64,000 bases of DNA from positions 324,219 through 388,218 of the forward strand of contig JAHDVH010000002.1 of NCBI GenBank assembly GCA_023382385.1, in the 5' to 3' direction. The first letter of the stretch is position 1. Every line of letters starts with the position of its first letter. Below are positions 1-8,981 of this stretch, piece after piece. Both the position numbers and the translations under genes were made by a program. The notes under the pieces are model-generated. The model had not been told where the DNA came from and ran no database searches. It worked only from the letters and a program-made list of their open reading frames with translations. This DNA is from a bacterium. Its GTDB lineage: Bacteria > Electryoneota > RPQS01.

Positions 1-359
1 CAGTTGTGCACGCCGTGACTGCCGGAGAGCGGAAACATCGCACCGTTCGGTGCATCGTTGATGTTTGGAGCACCCGTGAAGATGAAGTTTCCGCCGCCGC
101 GCTCGGGAGAGGGGTGCATGAGATTGTCGGCCCAAACAGCACCGTTGCCCGCAGCGTGACAACTCAGACACATGTCGGAGGGAGAGTTAGCTCTCAGTAA
201 ATAGTTGTTCTCGTACGTGGGCATGACGGGGAAACCGTCCGCGAGCGTGTGCATGGCATGACAGACTGAGCAGGAACCGACGCCGCCGGAATGCACCGCC
301 TGCGCTTGCGCGCTTGACGAAATGAGCGTCGCGAGAAGTAGAGATTTGAATATATTCAT
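1..359 (-). CDS. OmcS-like multihaem c-type cytochrome (3' end cut by window)
   Basis: The reading frame opens at the ATG read from 359 downward and runs off the window edge, so only about 119 residues are visible. It begins with a short signal peptide ending in AQA, followed by VHSGG and two CxxCH haem sites, CSVCH and CLSCH. Numbering from the predicted mature end puts the first haem site at residues 9-13 and an extra histidine at 16 (CHAMH). This is the spacing of the complete OmcS-like protein at 14659-15726, which also shares the CLSCHA..GAVW and PERG.GNF stretches. The gene starts 11 nt after the response regulator stop and is probably in the same transcript. Family knowledge: OmcS polymerises into extracellular haem filaments. 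Whether this copy does so cannot be judged from a fragment. Confidence 0.85.
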   Translation of the reverse strand, partial: MNIFKSLLLATLISSSAQAQAVHSGGVGSCSVCHAMHTLADGFPVMPTYENNYLLRANSPSDMCLSCHAAGNGAVWADNLMHPSPERGGGNFIFTGAPNINDAPNGAMFPLSGSHGVHN

Positions 360-370
360 GAGTATTGGGG

Positions 371-1078
371 CTATCCTTCAGCCGCCGCACTTGTGAACTT
401 GTAGCCCGCCGCGTACACGGTATGAAGATGGCGGGGATTGCGCGCGTCATCTTCGAACAATTTGCGCAGGCGGACGATCAAGTTGTCAATCGTGCGAGTG
501 GACGGATAGCGGTCATATCCCCAGACAGTTTCGATTATCTCGTCGCGCGTGACGACGTTGCCTTCACGCTCGGCGAGCAGTTTCAGGAGCATACACTCTT
601 TTTGCGTCAGGGCGACGGGGCCGGCGGGAGTTTCCGCGGAATAGGCTTCGAGATTGACAACCGACGATCCGATTTTGAGCAACGCGCCGCGCTCGGGAAT
701 CTGACGATACCATTCATTGCGGCGGAAGATGGCGCGGACGCGTTGAATCAACTCGCGGATGCTGAACGGTTTGGTGATGTAGTCGTCGCCACCAAGCTCA
801 AGGCCACGGACGCGAGCATCATCACTATCGCGGGCGGTCAGAAAGAGGATCGGAACATGATTCCCTTTCGCTCTGACACGTTCGCAGACGTCAAATCCGC
901 TGGCGCCGGGCAGCATGACGTCCAGCAATACTAAGTCGTGCTTTCCGCTCAGAATTTCCGAGATTGCCGTGATACCATCGGCGACATGGGCCGTTTCAAA
1001 GCCCTCGGCTTCAAGATTCAGTTTGAGCCCCGCGGCAATGTGGGCTTCATCCTCGACAATCAGGATGCGATCAGACAT
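371..1078 (-). CDS. OmpR/PhoB-family response regulator
   Basis: A 235-residue two-component regulator. The receiver domain occupies about residues 4-115, with the acidic pair E9/D10, phospho-acceptor D53 in LLLDVMLP, and the conserved lysine in ITKPFS. A winged-helix DNA-binding domain follows (about 135-230) with the TIDNLIVRLRKLFE recognition-helix region. The start overlaps the end of the histidine kinase gene by 8 nt, so the two form a cognate pair. Downstream lies an OmcS-like cytochrome gene and upstream the whole haem operon. Control of cytochrome or haem genes is a reasonable inference, but no binding site is visible. Confidence 0.95.
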   Translation of the reverse strand: MSDRILIVEDEAHIAAGLKLNLEAEGFETAHVADGITAISEILSGKHDLVLLDVMLPGASGFDVCERVRAKGNHVPILFLTARDSDDARVRGLELGGDDYITKPFSIRELIQRVRAIFRRNEWYRQIPERGALLKIGSSVVNLEAYSAETPAGPVALTQKECMLLKLLAEREGNVVTRDEIIETVWGYDRYPSTRTIDNLIVRLRKLFEDDARNPRHLHTVYAAGYKFTSAAAEG

Positions 1079-2198
1079 GCAGTTCGTCCTGTGCGGCGGG
1101 GATGGTTACAACAAACTGTGAGCCTTTGCCCTTGCCCGCGCTGTGCGCACTGACGGATCCGCCCATTGCCTGCACAATCTCCTTGACTAAGTAGAGTCCG
1201 AGACCGACGCCTTGATTGGCGCGGGTATCTTCATTGCCGATGCGGTAGAAGCGTTCAAAGATGCGTTTTGTTTCATCGGGTTCGAATCCCTGTCCTTCGT
1301 CGGTGACGGTCAATTCGATTTTCCCGTCGCGGCGGGCGAGGTAGACGTCGATCATGCCGCCGGCGGGAGAATACTTGACGGCGTTATCAACAAGATTCTT
1401 AACAACGAGCTGCCAGCGGCGCGGGTCGGCCATAGCCATGAGTCCGTACTCGGTGTCGACGTTTAGTCGATGCTTGCCTGAAAACTGAATTCGATCCTTC
1501 AACTCATTGACCGCGCGCACGGTTTCCTCGCTGATGTCCACGCGTTCGAGGGGCAATGCGGCGCCGGGAGTCAGCACGCGCTGCGCCTGCAAGAGCCGAT
1601 CGATCAGGTCGTTCAAACGATTCAGATCCAGCGACATCACGGCAAGCAGCTCGGCCCGTTTTTCTTTTGGCAACTCACGGTCACGGAGTGTATCAAGATA
1701 CATGCGAAGCGAGGTGATCGGGGTCTTCAGCTCGTGCGACGTTGCAGACAGGAACACGGATTGGCGATGCTCGATATCAAGTTCTTCGCGAAGCGTGCGA
1801 AACATATAGAGCACCGCGACGAGCACGAGCAGGCCGAAGAAGGCTCCTTCCGAGATAAACATGCGCATCCGCCTATGGACGAACTCCCGAAGGTCGGCGC
1901 GCGCGGAGGGTTTCACTTCGATAGCTCCGGCAGGAGTGATCTCAAGATCGCGGAAGGTTGTCGCAAGCCAAGCATCAAACTCCGAACCCAGAGTATTACG
2001 CTGCATGTAGGCGACGACGATTTGCTGCTGCCAATAGCCATTTTGCGTTTCGATGAGCCGGCGGCCTTCATTGTATTGGAAGACGGCCCACCATGCGAGC
2101 TGCGCGAGTGCAAAGAACGAGATGAGCGCAAACACGACGAAGTGCCGCCGGAAGGGCAGCTTGGGTTGTCGCCAGGCAGTGCGCAGCCATCCGAGCAT
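1071..2198 (-). CDS. Sensor histidine kinase
   Basis: A 375-residue membrane kinase. Two transmembrane segments (about 20-40 and 117-133) flank a periplasmic sensor region of about 75 residues with no haem motif and no domain I recognise. The HisKA domain has the phospho-acceptor H155 in SATSHELKTP. The ATPase domain shows the N box (NLVDNAVKYS), G1 (DEGQGF) and G2 (GVGLGL). The gene sits 24 nt after the hemL stop and overlaps the response regulator by 8 nt, placing the pair at the tail of the haem operon. The signal sensed is unknown. Confidence 0.94.
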   Translation of the reverse strand: MLGWLRTAWRQPKLPFRRHFVVFALISFFALAQLAWWAVFQYNEGRRLIETQNGYWQQQIVVAYMQRNTLGSEFDAWLATTFRDLEITPAGAIEVKPSARADLREFVHRRMRMFISEGAFFGLLVLVAVLYMFRTLREELDIEHRQSVFLSATSHELKTPITSLRMYLDTLRDRELPKEKRAELLAVMSLDLNRLNDLIDRLLQAQRVLTPGAALPLERVDISEETVRAVNELKDRIQFSGKHRLNVDTEYGLMAMADPRRWQLVVKNLVDNAVKYSPAGGMIDVYLARRDGKIELTVTDEGQGFEPDETKRIFERFYRIGNEDTRANQGVGLGLYLVKEIVQAMGGSVSAHSAGKGKGSQFVVTIPAAQDELHV

Positions 2199-2222
2199 TT
2201 TGTTGATTGAGAACCCTGATGT

Positions 2223-3536
2223 TTATGTGACTGTCAGCGCATCACGCGCGGCTTGAATCGTGCGCTCGATGATTTGGTCATCATGCGCAAGGGAGACAAA
2301 CCAGCATTCGTATCCCGACGGCGGAAGATGTACGCCGTGATCCAGCATTGCGTGGAAGAATTTGCGGAAGCGTACATGGTCCGCCCGCTGCGCATCCGCG
2401 TAGTTTTGAATCTTATGATCTGCGAAGAACAGCGTCAGCATGGAGCCGACGCGCTGCACGAGGGCGGGAACATGTGCGTCGGCACAAACTTTGAGCAGTC
2501 CCGCTTCAAGTTTTGCGGAACGCTCTTCGAGCAAGTCGTATACACCGGCATCGAGTTGCGCAAGAGTGGCGAGTCCCGCAGACATGGCAAGCGGATTTCC
2601 GGACAGCGTGCCCGCTTGATAGACTGTTCCTTGCGGCGCGACGTGCGACATCAAATCAGAACGTCCGCCGTAAGCTCCGACTGGCAGCCCGCCACCGATC
2701 ACTTTGCCAAAAGTTGCGAGATCCGGCATGACACCATATCGCTCGATGGCACCGCCGCGCGCAACGCGGAAGCCGGTCATGACTTCATCATAGATCAGCA
2801 ACGCGCCGAACTCATCACAGAGAGTACGCAGACCTTCGAGGAATCCCGATGCGGGCGGAATACAGCCGACGTTTCCGGCAACGGGTTCGACGATGACGGC
2901 CGCAATTTCACGGGGTTCAGCGTCAAAGATCGCTCGCACAGATGCGAGGTCGTTGTAGATTGCGCAGCGTGTATCCTGTGCGGCGCCGCGGGTAACACCC
3001 GGTGAATCGGGCAGGCCGAAGGTAGCGGCCCCTGAGCCTGCCTGAACTAAAAAGGAATCGGCGTGGCCGTGATAGCCGCCGGAGAACTTTACAATCACAT
3101 CGCGCTTCGTAACGGCACGAGCGAGACGGATTGCACTCATCGTCGCTTCGGTTCCGCTATTGACGAAGCGCACCATTTGGAGTCCGGGGACCCGCGCGGT
3201 GATTTCTTCCGCAAGCAGAACTTCCGGCGTCGAGGGGGCGCCATAGCTGAAAGCCTTGTCGACAGCACGATGAACCGCTTCGACGACGGGTCGCGCGCCG
3301 TGTCCCAGTATCATTGGTCCCCAGCTACCAATGTAATCAATATACTCATTTTCGTCAACGTCCACCAGCACCGCACCGCGGGCGGAGGCCATGACCGGCG
3401 GCTGCCCGCCGACGGATTTGAAAGCGCGCACGGGGGAATTCACACCGCCGGGCAGCACGCGCTGTGCGCGAGTGAACCACTCTTCAGATTGTTCAATGGA
3501 ACGCGCGGATTCAGTCAGTATTGCATCATTCGGCAT
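2223..3536 (-). CDS. hemL: Glutamate-1-semialdehyde 2,1-aminomutase
   Basis: A 437-residue PLP enzyme that converts glutamate-1-semialdehyde to 5-aminolevulinate, the second step of the C5 route to tetrapyrroles. It is full length for the family. The PLP-binding lysine is K278 in [11 protein letters not shown]. The N-terminal [10 protein letters not shown] and the [12 protein letters not shown] cofactor region are typical. The start overlaps the hemB stop by 11 nt. It is the last biosynthetic gene of the operon before the two-component pair. Confidence 0.97.
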   Translation of the reverse strand: MPNDAILTESARSIEQSEEWFTRAQRVLPGGVNSPVRAFKSVGGQPPVMASARGAVLVDVDENEYIDYIGSWGPMILGHGARPVVEAVHRAVDKAFSYGAPSTPEVLLAEEITARVPGLQMVRFVNSGTEATMSAIRLARAVTKRDVIVKFSGGYHGHADSFLVQAGSGAATFGLPDSPGVTRGAAQDTRCAIYNDLASVRAIFDAEPREIAAVIVEPVAGNVGCIPPASGFLEGLRTLCDEFGALLIYDEVMTGFRVARGGAIERYGVMPDLATFGKVIGGGLPVGAYGGRSDLMSHVAPQGTVYQAGTLSGNPLAMSAGLATLAQLDAGVYDLLEERSAKLEAGLLKVCADAHVPALVQRVGSMLTLFFADHKIQNYADAQRADHVRFRKFFHAMLDHGVHLPPSGYECWFVSLAHDDQIIERTIQAARDALTVT

Positions 3537-4518
3537 GACGACTCTCCGTGTTCAGCCATTCGGCGGCTTCAACCGCATAGTAGGTCAGAATAAAGTCTGC
3601 TCCGGCGCGTTTGAAAGCAAGCAGCGTCTCAAGAATGAGTCGTTTGCGATCCACCCAGCCGCGTTGCGCGGCGGCTTCGATCATGGCATACTCACCGGAA
3701 ACATGATAGGCCGCAGTCGGGCGGCGGAATTTCTCCTTGATGGTGTGCAGGATATCGAGATAGGCGATACCGGGCTTCACCATCAGCATGTCCGCGCCTT
3801 CGGCGAGATCGAGTTCAGCCTCGCGCAGCGCTTCATCAGCGTTGGCGGGATCCATTTGATAACCGCGACGATCTCCGAACTGCGGAGCGGAATCCACCGC
3901 AACACGAAACGGTCCGTAGAAGGCGGAGGCATATTTGACGGCATAGGACAGAATGGGAATATGCGAGAATCCGTGTTCATCGAGAGAGTGGCGGATCGCA
4001 CCGACGCGTCCGTCCATCATATCAGAGGGCGCAACCACATCGGCTCCGGCGCGCGCGTGACTAAGCGCAGTTTTTGCGAGCAACTCGAGCGTCGCATCGT
4101 TATCTACGTCGGTATCATGAATCGCTCCGCAGTGTCCGTGGTCTGTATACTCACACAGGCAGACGTCGGTAATGACAAGCAAATCAGGATAGGCCTGCTT
4201 GATGGCACGGACGGCGCGCTGCACTTCGGCGTTGTCATCAAATGCGGCGGAGCCGATTGCGTCCTTGTGTGTCGGCACACCGAACAGAATCACGCCGGGC
4301 ACTCCGGCATGGTAACAGCGTCCGGCGATTTCGGTCACGCGATCGACGGACCAATGAAATTGTCCGGGCAAACTGCTGATTTCATGCTTGACATCGCTGC
4401 CGGGAACGACGAACAACGGCTGAATGAAGTCGGTCGGATGCAGATGTGTTTCCCGCACGAGACTCCTCAGCATGGGTGTGCGGCGAAGCCTGCGGGGGCG
4501 ATCAATGGGAAAGCTCAT
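3526..4518 (-). CDS. hemB: Delta-aminolevulinic acid dehydratase (porphobilinogen synthase)
   Basis: A 330-residue enzyme condensing two 5-aminolevulinate molecules into porphobilinogen. The two Schiff-base lysines are K195 (SYAVKYAS) and K248 (MLMVKPG). The metal site keeps three cysteines, C120, C122 and C130, in [14 protein letters not shown], so it should be the zinc-dependent type rather than the aspartate-rich magnesium type. The gene overlaps hemA upstream by 17 nt and hemL downstream by 11 nt, which suggests coupled translation. Confidence 0.97.
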   Translation of the reverse strand: MSFPIDRPRRLRRTPMLRSLVRETHLHPTDFIQPLFVVPGSDVKHEISSLPGQFHWSVDRVTEIAGRCYHAGVPGVILFGVPTHKDAIGSAAFDDNAEVQRAVRAIKQAYPDLLVITDVCLCEYTDHGHCGAIHDTDVDNDATLELLAKTALSHARAGADVVAPSDMMDGRVGAIRHSLDEHGFSHIPILSYAVKYASAFYGPFRVAVDSAPQFGDRRGYQMDPANADEALREAELDLAEGADMLMVKPGIAYLDILHTIKEKFRRPTAAYHVSGEYAMIEAAAQRGWVDRKRLILETLLAFKRAGADFILTYYAVEAAEWLNTESRHAE

Positions 4519-5800
4519 GGTTCAGTTTTTCGAGAATTTCTTCAACGGCCTGACGGTCCTGACCTGCGAAAGCGACGGCAATGGCGCGGGCGAGCGTAAG
4601 ATCACTGCCATCGGCTGCTGCGCGGCGCATGTTGGCGACAATCAGACTCGTCACCTTTTTCATCATAGAGCGGGAGAATTTATCGACCTCTTCAAGGTCT
4701 TCTGCGCGAAAGTGATGTGCCTGATGCTCAACTTCAGAAGCACGAATACTTTCGAGCGCAATCTGCAGCTGCTGAATGCTCGGCGCGATGCGATTCTGAC
4801 GATACCACTCAGAGAACTCGGCGACTTCTTTGTCTACGATGTCTTCAGCGCGGACGGCCTCTTTTTCGCGAGCCTTGATGTTCGTGGCGACAAGCTCCTG
4901 GAAGTCGTCCACGGTGTAGAGATAGACTTCGTCGTGCTGCGCGAAATCCGGATCGACGTCGCGGGGCACGGCAAGGTCGAGGAACAACAGCGGGCGTTTA
5001 CGTGAACGCAAGGAGCTTCCAGCAGTATCCAGCGAAATCACCGGAGCTTGAGAGGAAGTGGCACTCACAACTATATCCGCCCATGCCAAATCGTCGGCGG
5101 AAGGTGGAAACGAAGTGGCTTGGCCACCGATGCTATCGGCGAATTGCAGTGCGTTCTCGGCGGTCCGATTACTGACACGCCAATTGCGCGCACCGACATC
5201 GGCGAGATATTTCGCCGCGAGCCGGGAGGTTTCGCCGGCACCAACGAGCAGAATGTTCTTCTCATCAAGCTTGCGGAAGAGTCTCTGCGCGAGTTCGATG
5301 GCCGCATAGGCGACGGAGACCGCACCCTGCGAGATCGCGGTGCGAGTGCGGACTTTCTTGCCGCAGAAAATGGCATGAGTAAAAAGCTTGTTCAAGATGC
5401 CGCTCGTGCCGGCGAGTTCAAGAGCGGCAGCGTATGCCGTTTTTACTTGAGCAAGGATTTGAATCTCGCCGAGCATCTGGGAATCGAGACCGGAAGCGAC
5501 GCGAAAGAGGTGACGCACGGCGGCGGTATCCCGATGCACGTATGCAACATTGGCCTCGGCAAGCTCCAAGCCGCAGATATCCGCATAGAGCGCGCGTAAC
5601 TCAGACTCTTCAAAATGGTAGGTCGGAGACAGATACAATTCGGCGCGATTACAGGTGGACAGGATAACGGCGCCTTCAATGTTCGGATGCCGCACCAGTT
5701 GCTGAATCAAGGCAGGCAGCGCGTCGGGTGAAACGGCGGCGCGTTCGCGGAGACCAAGCGAAGCCGAGTGATGATTGAGACCGATCATCTCAAGTTTCAT
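4502..5800 (-). CDS. hemA: Glutamyl-tRNA reductase
   Basis: A 432-residue NADPH-dependent enzyme that reduces glutamyl-tRNA to glutamate-1-semialdehyde, committing glutamate to haem. The N-terminal catalytic domain has GLNHHSA and the nucleophile C50 in LSTCNRAE. A Rossmann domain follows ([18 protein letters not shown]), and a C-terminal helical dimerisation region ends the protein. The start overlaps the hemX stop in an ATGA arrangement. Having hemA and hemL rather than an ALA synthase shows the C5 pathway is used. Confidence 0.97.
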   Translation of the reverse strand: MKLEMIGLNHHSASLGLRERAAVSPDALPALIQQLVRHPNIEGAVILSTCNRAELYLSPTYHFEESELRALYADICGLELAEANVAYVHRDTAAVRHLFRVASGLDSQMLGEIQILAQVKTAYAAALELAGTSGILNKLFTHAIFCGKKVRTRTAISQGAVSVAYAAIELAQRLFRKLDEKNILLVGAGETSRLAAKYLADVGARNWRVSNRTAENALQFADSIGGQATSFPPSADDLAWADIVVSATSSQAPVISLDTAGSSLRSRKRPLLFLDLAVPRDVDPDFAQHDEVYLYTVDDFQELVATNIKAREKEAVRAEDIVDKEVAEFSEWYRQNRIAPSIQQLQIALESIRASEVEHQAHHFRAEDLEEVDKFSRSMMKKVTSLIVANMRRAAADGSDLTLARAIAVAFAGQDRQAVEEILEKLNHELSH

Positions 5801-6615
5801 GACTGGCCCCGGAAGAAAATTTGGGTGACGGAGCCTGCGAGCAGGAAGAACATCAAGGCGGTCAGTGCGACTGTCAGCTTGGCCTGTCTCTGGTCACCCA
5901 GCCAGTTTTTTCGTTCTGAAATCGCGAGAATTGTCGCCACGAACCAAAGGGCGAACATCTCATGCAGGTGGTTGAAGAAGCTGGGCGTGCCGGCACGCTG
6001 GATGAACATAAAGACGGTGGATGAAGCGAAACTGATGGTGATGAGCAGCCAGCCGTTGTAAACCGCGAGCGCGCGCAATCTGTGCATATCTTCCATCGAG
6101 GGAAGAGCCGTGAATAGCCGTCCGAATTTGCGCTGGACAAGCACTCTCCGCAGGAGAATCGCACCGGCGCTGTAAACGCCGCTGCCGAAGAGCATTGCGA
6201 CTCCGGCGGTGGAGAGAACGATATGGACGGCGGACCAGATCGAGTGAAGTTCTCGCGGACCTTCCGTGTGCCGCAGTCCGCCCGCCACACCGGTCAGCAG
6301 CAGGACGGTGACAATCACGATGGGCAAAACCGTGAGCATGCGTTGTGAGATACGACGTTCAACGAGCAATTGATCCATCCAGACCAGAAACGCGAGGAAG
6401 ACGCTGATCTGTCCTGCCGTAAGAATCGGAAGTTGGCGCTGGTCGATACTAAGGAGCGTCAGCCACAACGCATACAGAGCCGCGGCTATCCAGCCCACGC
6501 GGACGGCGATTTTTTCGAGGTGTTCGTCGGGACGCTGGTAAAGCATCATCCAGAGCGAGAAAAGGCCGCCAAACACCAGGAGCATCAATCCGGGGAAAAG
6601 TGCGTAGATGAACAT
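5797..6615 (-). CDS. hemX: HemX/CcsA-family cytochrome c assembly membrane protein
   Basis: About 272 residues and eight predicted transmembrane helices. I start it at MFIYALFPG (6615), preceded by GGATGG, rather than at an upstream ATG that would run deep into hemY. Histidines that could handle haem occur in IWSAVHIVLS and FFNHLHEMFALW. It belongs to the CcsA/CcmC haem-handling superfamily. Its place directly before hemA matches HemX in Bacillus hemAX operons, where HemX affects HemA levels. A role in haem delivery to c-type cytochromes is also plausible given the load encoded nearby, but no CcsB/ResB partner is in the window. Confidence 0.82.
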   Translation of the reverse strand: MFIYALFPGLMLLVFGGLFSLWMMLYQRPDEHLEKIAVRVGWIAAALYALWLTLLSIDQRQLPILTAGQISVFLAFLVWMDQLLVERRISQRMLTVLPIVIVTVLLLTGVAGGLRHTEGPRELHSIWSAVHIVLSTAGVAMLFGSGVYSAGAILLRRVLVQRKFGRLFTALPSMEDMHRLRALAVYNGWLLITISFASSTVFMFIQRAGTPSFFNHLHEMFALWFVATILAISERKNWLGDQRQAKLTVALTALMFFLLAGSVTQIFFRGQS

Positions 6616-6616
6616 A

Positions 6617-8035
6617 TCAGGCCATCCTCCACTGCGCGAGCAGCGTGCGCGCGACGCGGAAAGCGTCTTTTGCACAACCATTGACCGACACGCCTCGATA
6701 GCCTGCTCCCGTCAGGATAAATCCCGGAAGTTGTCTTTCGAGAAGCTCCAGTTCTCCGATACGGCTTAGATGACCTTGCGTATACTGGGCAATGCCCTTA
6801 GGGTGACGGAAAATCCGACGGAAGCAAGGCGCGCTCTTCACGTTGTACAAACGGCGGTGCTCGTCGGCGGCGATTTGCTCAACTTCGTGATCTTTCAGGT
6901 CCACTATCTGGGGATCATGCGCTCCGCCGATCATGGTGCGAAGCAGATGGAATCCGTGCGGAGCCTGATTGGGGAAGATGGCATCGCACCAGAGCGATCC
7001 CAGTGCGCGGTAGTCCTCACCGCGCGGGATTAAGACTCCGAAACCATCCAGAGGATGACCGACATCAGCGATGGGATGCGCGTGGGCGACCACATCGATT
7101 GGAGCGTAGGGAATTTCCCGTAGCGCTGAGGCGGCGTTTGAGGACACAGCATTGAGAATCTCGGCTGCGGCGTATGCGGGACATGCGAGGACGACGGCGT
7201 CCGCCGTAAGGGTTCTGCCTTTTGCGTGAACCTCAAAGACTTCACCACGCGGCCGCAAGGACTGGACGGGCGAGTTCGTAATGATGTCAGCGGCAAGCTG
7301 CTGTGCGAGAGTCTCGGTAAGTTCACCCATGCCGTTACGAAACGTCGTGAGCGTCGCGGCCGCTCCGGCAGGTCCGCCCGTCAATTCGCCGGACTGTTTG
7401 GCAGCACGCTTCTTCGCGATCATCGCGCGCATCAGACCGCCGTACTCGGTTTCCATCTCAACCATTTTAGGAAAGACGGCGCGCAACGAAAGTTCTTTGG
7501 CGTTGCCCGCGAAGATTCCGGAAACCATCGGGTCGATCATGTATTGCGCGAAGTCTTCTCCAAGGCGACGCCTGGCGAAGTCATAGACGGATTCGTCATA
7601 ACCATTGCGCTTGGCCGGAATAACCGGTTCGAGCGCCATGCGCAGTTTTGCTCCGACAGGCAGGATGTCCGACTGCAGGAACGAGCGCGGAGAGAGCGGC
7701 ACTTCGCGCATCTTGCCATGATGATAGATGAAGCGCTTGCTCGCGTGTCCGGAGGCACGCACCAGCCGCTGCTCGAGGCCGAGAAGTTTGACAAGCTCAA
7801 GCGTCGCAGGTTCATTGTCGAGGAAACCGTTCGGTCCCCATTCGCAGAGAAAGCCTTCGGCGAGTTCCGTGCGCGTCGCGCCACCAGTGAAAGCTGCGGC
7901 TTCCAGAATAGTCACCTGCGGGTCTGCTCCGCGTTCGCGCGCGAGGGTGCGAATCAGAAAGGCGCTGGCCAGTCCGGCGACACCTCCGCCGATTACCACG
8001 ACGCTTGGCCGAAGGGGATTAGCAGGCAACGGCAT
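6617..8035 (-). CDS. hemY: Protoporphyrinogen oxidase (FAD-dependent, HemY type)
   Basis: A 472-residue flavoprotein converting protoporphyrinogen IX to protoporphyrin IX (called hemG in some schemes). The start at 8035 (MPLPANPLRPS) places the FAD dinucleotide motif VVIGGGVAGLASAF at about residue 12. A longer reading would extend more than 100 nt into hemH. The C-terminal FAD signature GAGYRGVSVNGC is present. The gene overlaps hemH by 17 nt. Enzymes of this class normally use oxygen, which contrasts with the oxygen-independent HemN in the same operon. Confidence 0.95.
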   Translation of the reverse strand: MPLPANPLRPSVVVIGGGVAGLASAFLIRTLARERGADPQVTILEAAAFTGGATRTELAEGFLCEWGPNGFLDNEPATLELVKLLGLEQRLVRASGHASKRFIYHHGKMREVPLSPRSFLQSDILPVGAKLRMALEPVIPAKRNGYDESVYDFARRRLGEDFAQYMIDPMVSGIFAGNAKELSLRAVFPKMVEMETEYGGLMRAMIAKKRAAKQSGELTGGPAGAAATLTTFRNGMGELTETLAQQLAADIITNSPVQSLRPRGEVFEVHAKGRTLTADAVVLACPAYAAAEILNAVSSNAASALREIPYAPIDVVAHAHPIADVGHPLDGFGVLIPRGEDYRALGSLWCDAIFPNQAPHGFHLLRTMIGGAHDPQIVDLKDHEVEQIAADEHRRLYNVKSAPCFRRIFRHPKGIAQYTQGHLSRIGELELLERQLPGFILTGAGYRGVSVNGCAKDAFRVARTLLAQWRMA

Positions 8036-8975
8036 GACAGGACTCCCGCAACAAATTGAGTAACGCAGCGGAGAAGCGCGTGTCGTCATTGAAGACGCGC
8101 ACGCGAACATACTTCTTGACACCCTTCCGCTCAACAATTTCCTTAGCAACGGAATCGAGATCGTAGAGTGTTTCGAGACAGTCGGAAACGAAGCTCAGGG
8201 GCATCATGACGATGGGATCGTCACATTGGGTCCATTCAGAGAGCACATCTTCCATATATGGTTTCGTCCATTCGACGGGTCCGACTTTGCTTTGATAGGC
8301 AACTATCCAGCGCGTTCCGTGCGGCAAGCTCCGCGCGAGTTTTTCCGCTGTAGCACAGACGCGGTCAGGGTAGTCGTCACCTCGGTTTACATAGATTTTC
8401 GGAATGCCGTGAGCAACAAACATGACGCGCGCGCGCGGACCTGCTTCCGACAGAGCATCGCGAAGGTAGTCCCACCAGATCGCCAGCATGCTCTCCTCCT
8501 GTCCCCAGTCTTCAATGTAGTCGAACGTCAGGTGACAGGACTTAGCTGCTCGTCGGACTTCTTTCATCACCGAACCGGTCATCGTGTGCGTGTAGTGGGG
8601 GAAAAGCGGAATGACGTTGAGATGACGGATGCCTTTTCCGGCGAGCGCGGCAATCGCTTCAGGGATCGTCGGCGAAATATAGCGGAATGCCCACATCACC
8701 TCGGTTTGTTCGCCGCGCAGGGAGAGTTCGTTCAAGATGTTTTGTCGAAGAGCTTCCGTCCAATCGAAAAGCGGACTGTAACCGCCAATGCCTTCATATC
8801 GCTCGGCGACTTCTGATGCGCGGCTCCGTGCAATGAGCGACGCAAGCGGCTTGCGGATAATCGCCGGAAGGTCAATGATCGCGGGATCGCTGAAGATTTC
8901 ACGCAAATAGGGTTCTACGTCGATGCGGCGGGCGGGGCCGCCCATATTTACCAGTAGGATTGCTTCACTCATCAT
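8019..8975 (-). CDS. hemH: Ferrochelatase
   Basis: A 318-residue enzyme inserting ferrous iron into protoporphyrin IX to give protohaem. The catalytic histidine is H189 in VMFVAHGIP and the conserved acid is E268 in SFVSDCLETLYDLD. The N-terminal LLVNMGGP motif is typical. Two methionines open the frame (8975 and 8972) and either may be used. It lies 6 nt after the hemN stop and overlaps hemY by 17 nt. Confidence 0.96.
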   Translation of the reverse strand: MMSEAILLVNMGGPARRIDVEPYLREIFSDPAIIDLPAIIRKPLASLIARSRASEVAERYEGIGGYSPLFDWTEALRQNILNELSLRGEQTEVMWAFRYISPTIPEAIAALAGKGIRHLNVIPLFPHYTHTMTGSVMKEVRRAAKSCHLTFDYIEDWGQEESMLAIWWDYLRDALSEAGPRARVMFVAHGIPKIYVNRGDDYPDRVCATAEKLARSLPHGTRWIVAYQSKVGPVEWTKPYMEDVLSEWTQCDDPIVMMPLSFVSDCLETLYDLDSVAKEIVERKGVKKYVRVRVFNDDTRFSAALLNLLRESCHAVAC

Positions 8976-8981
8976 CTATTC

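Noticed and set aside
1278-1290. GGTTCGAATCC-like tRNA T-loop sequence
   Set aside because: It lies in the kinase G1-box codons with no acceptor stem or anticodon arm. The same motif at about 51488 is likewise inside an OPT gene.
3391-4599. Open plus-strand frame of about 400 codons
   Set aside because: It lies antisense to hemB and the ends of hemL and hemA, which are certain genes with intact catalytic residues.
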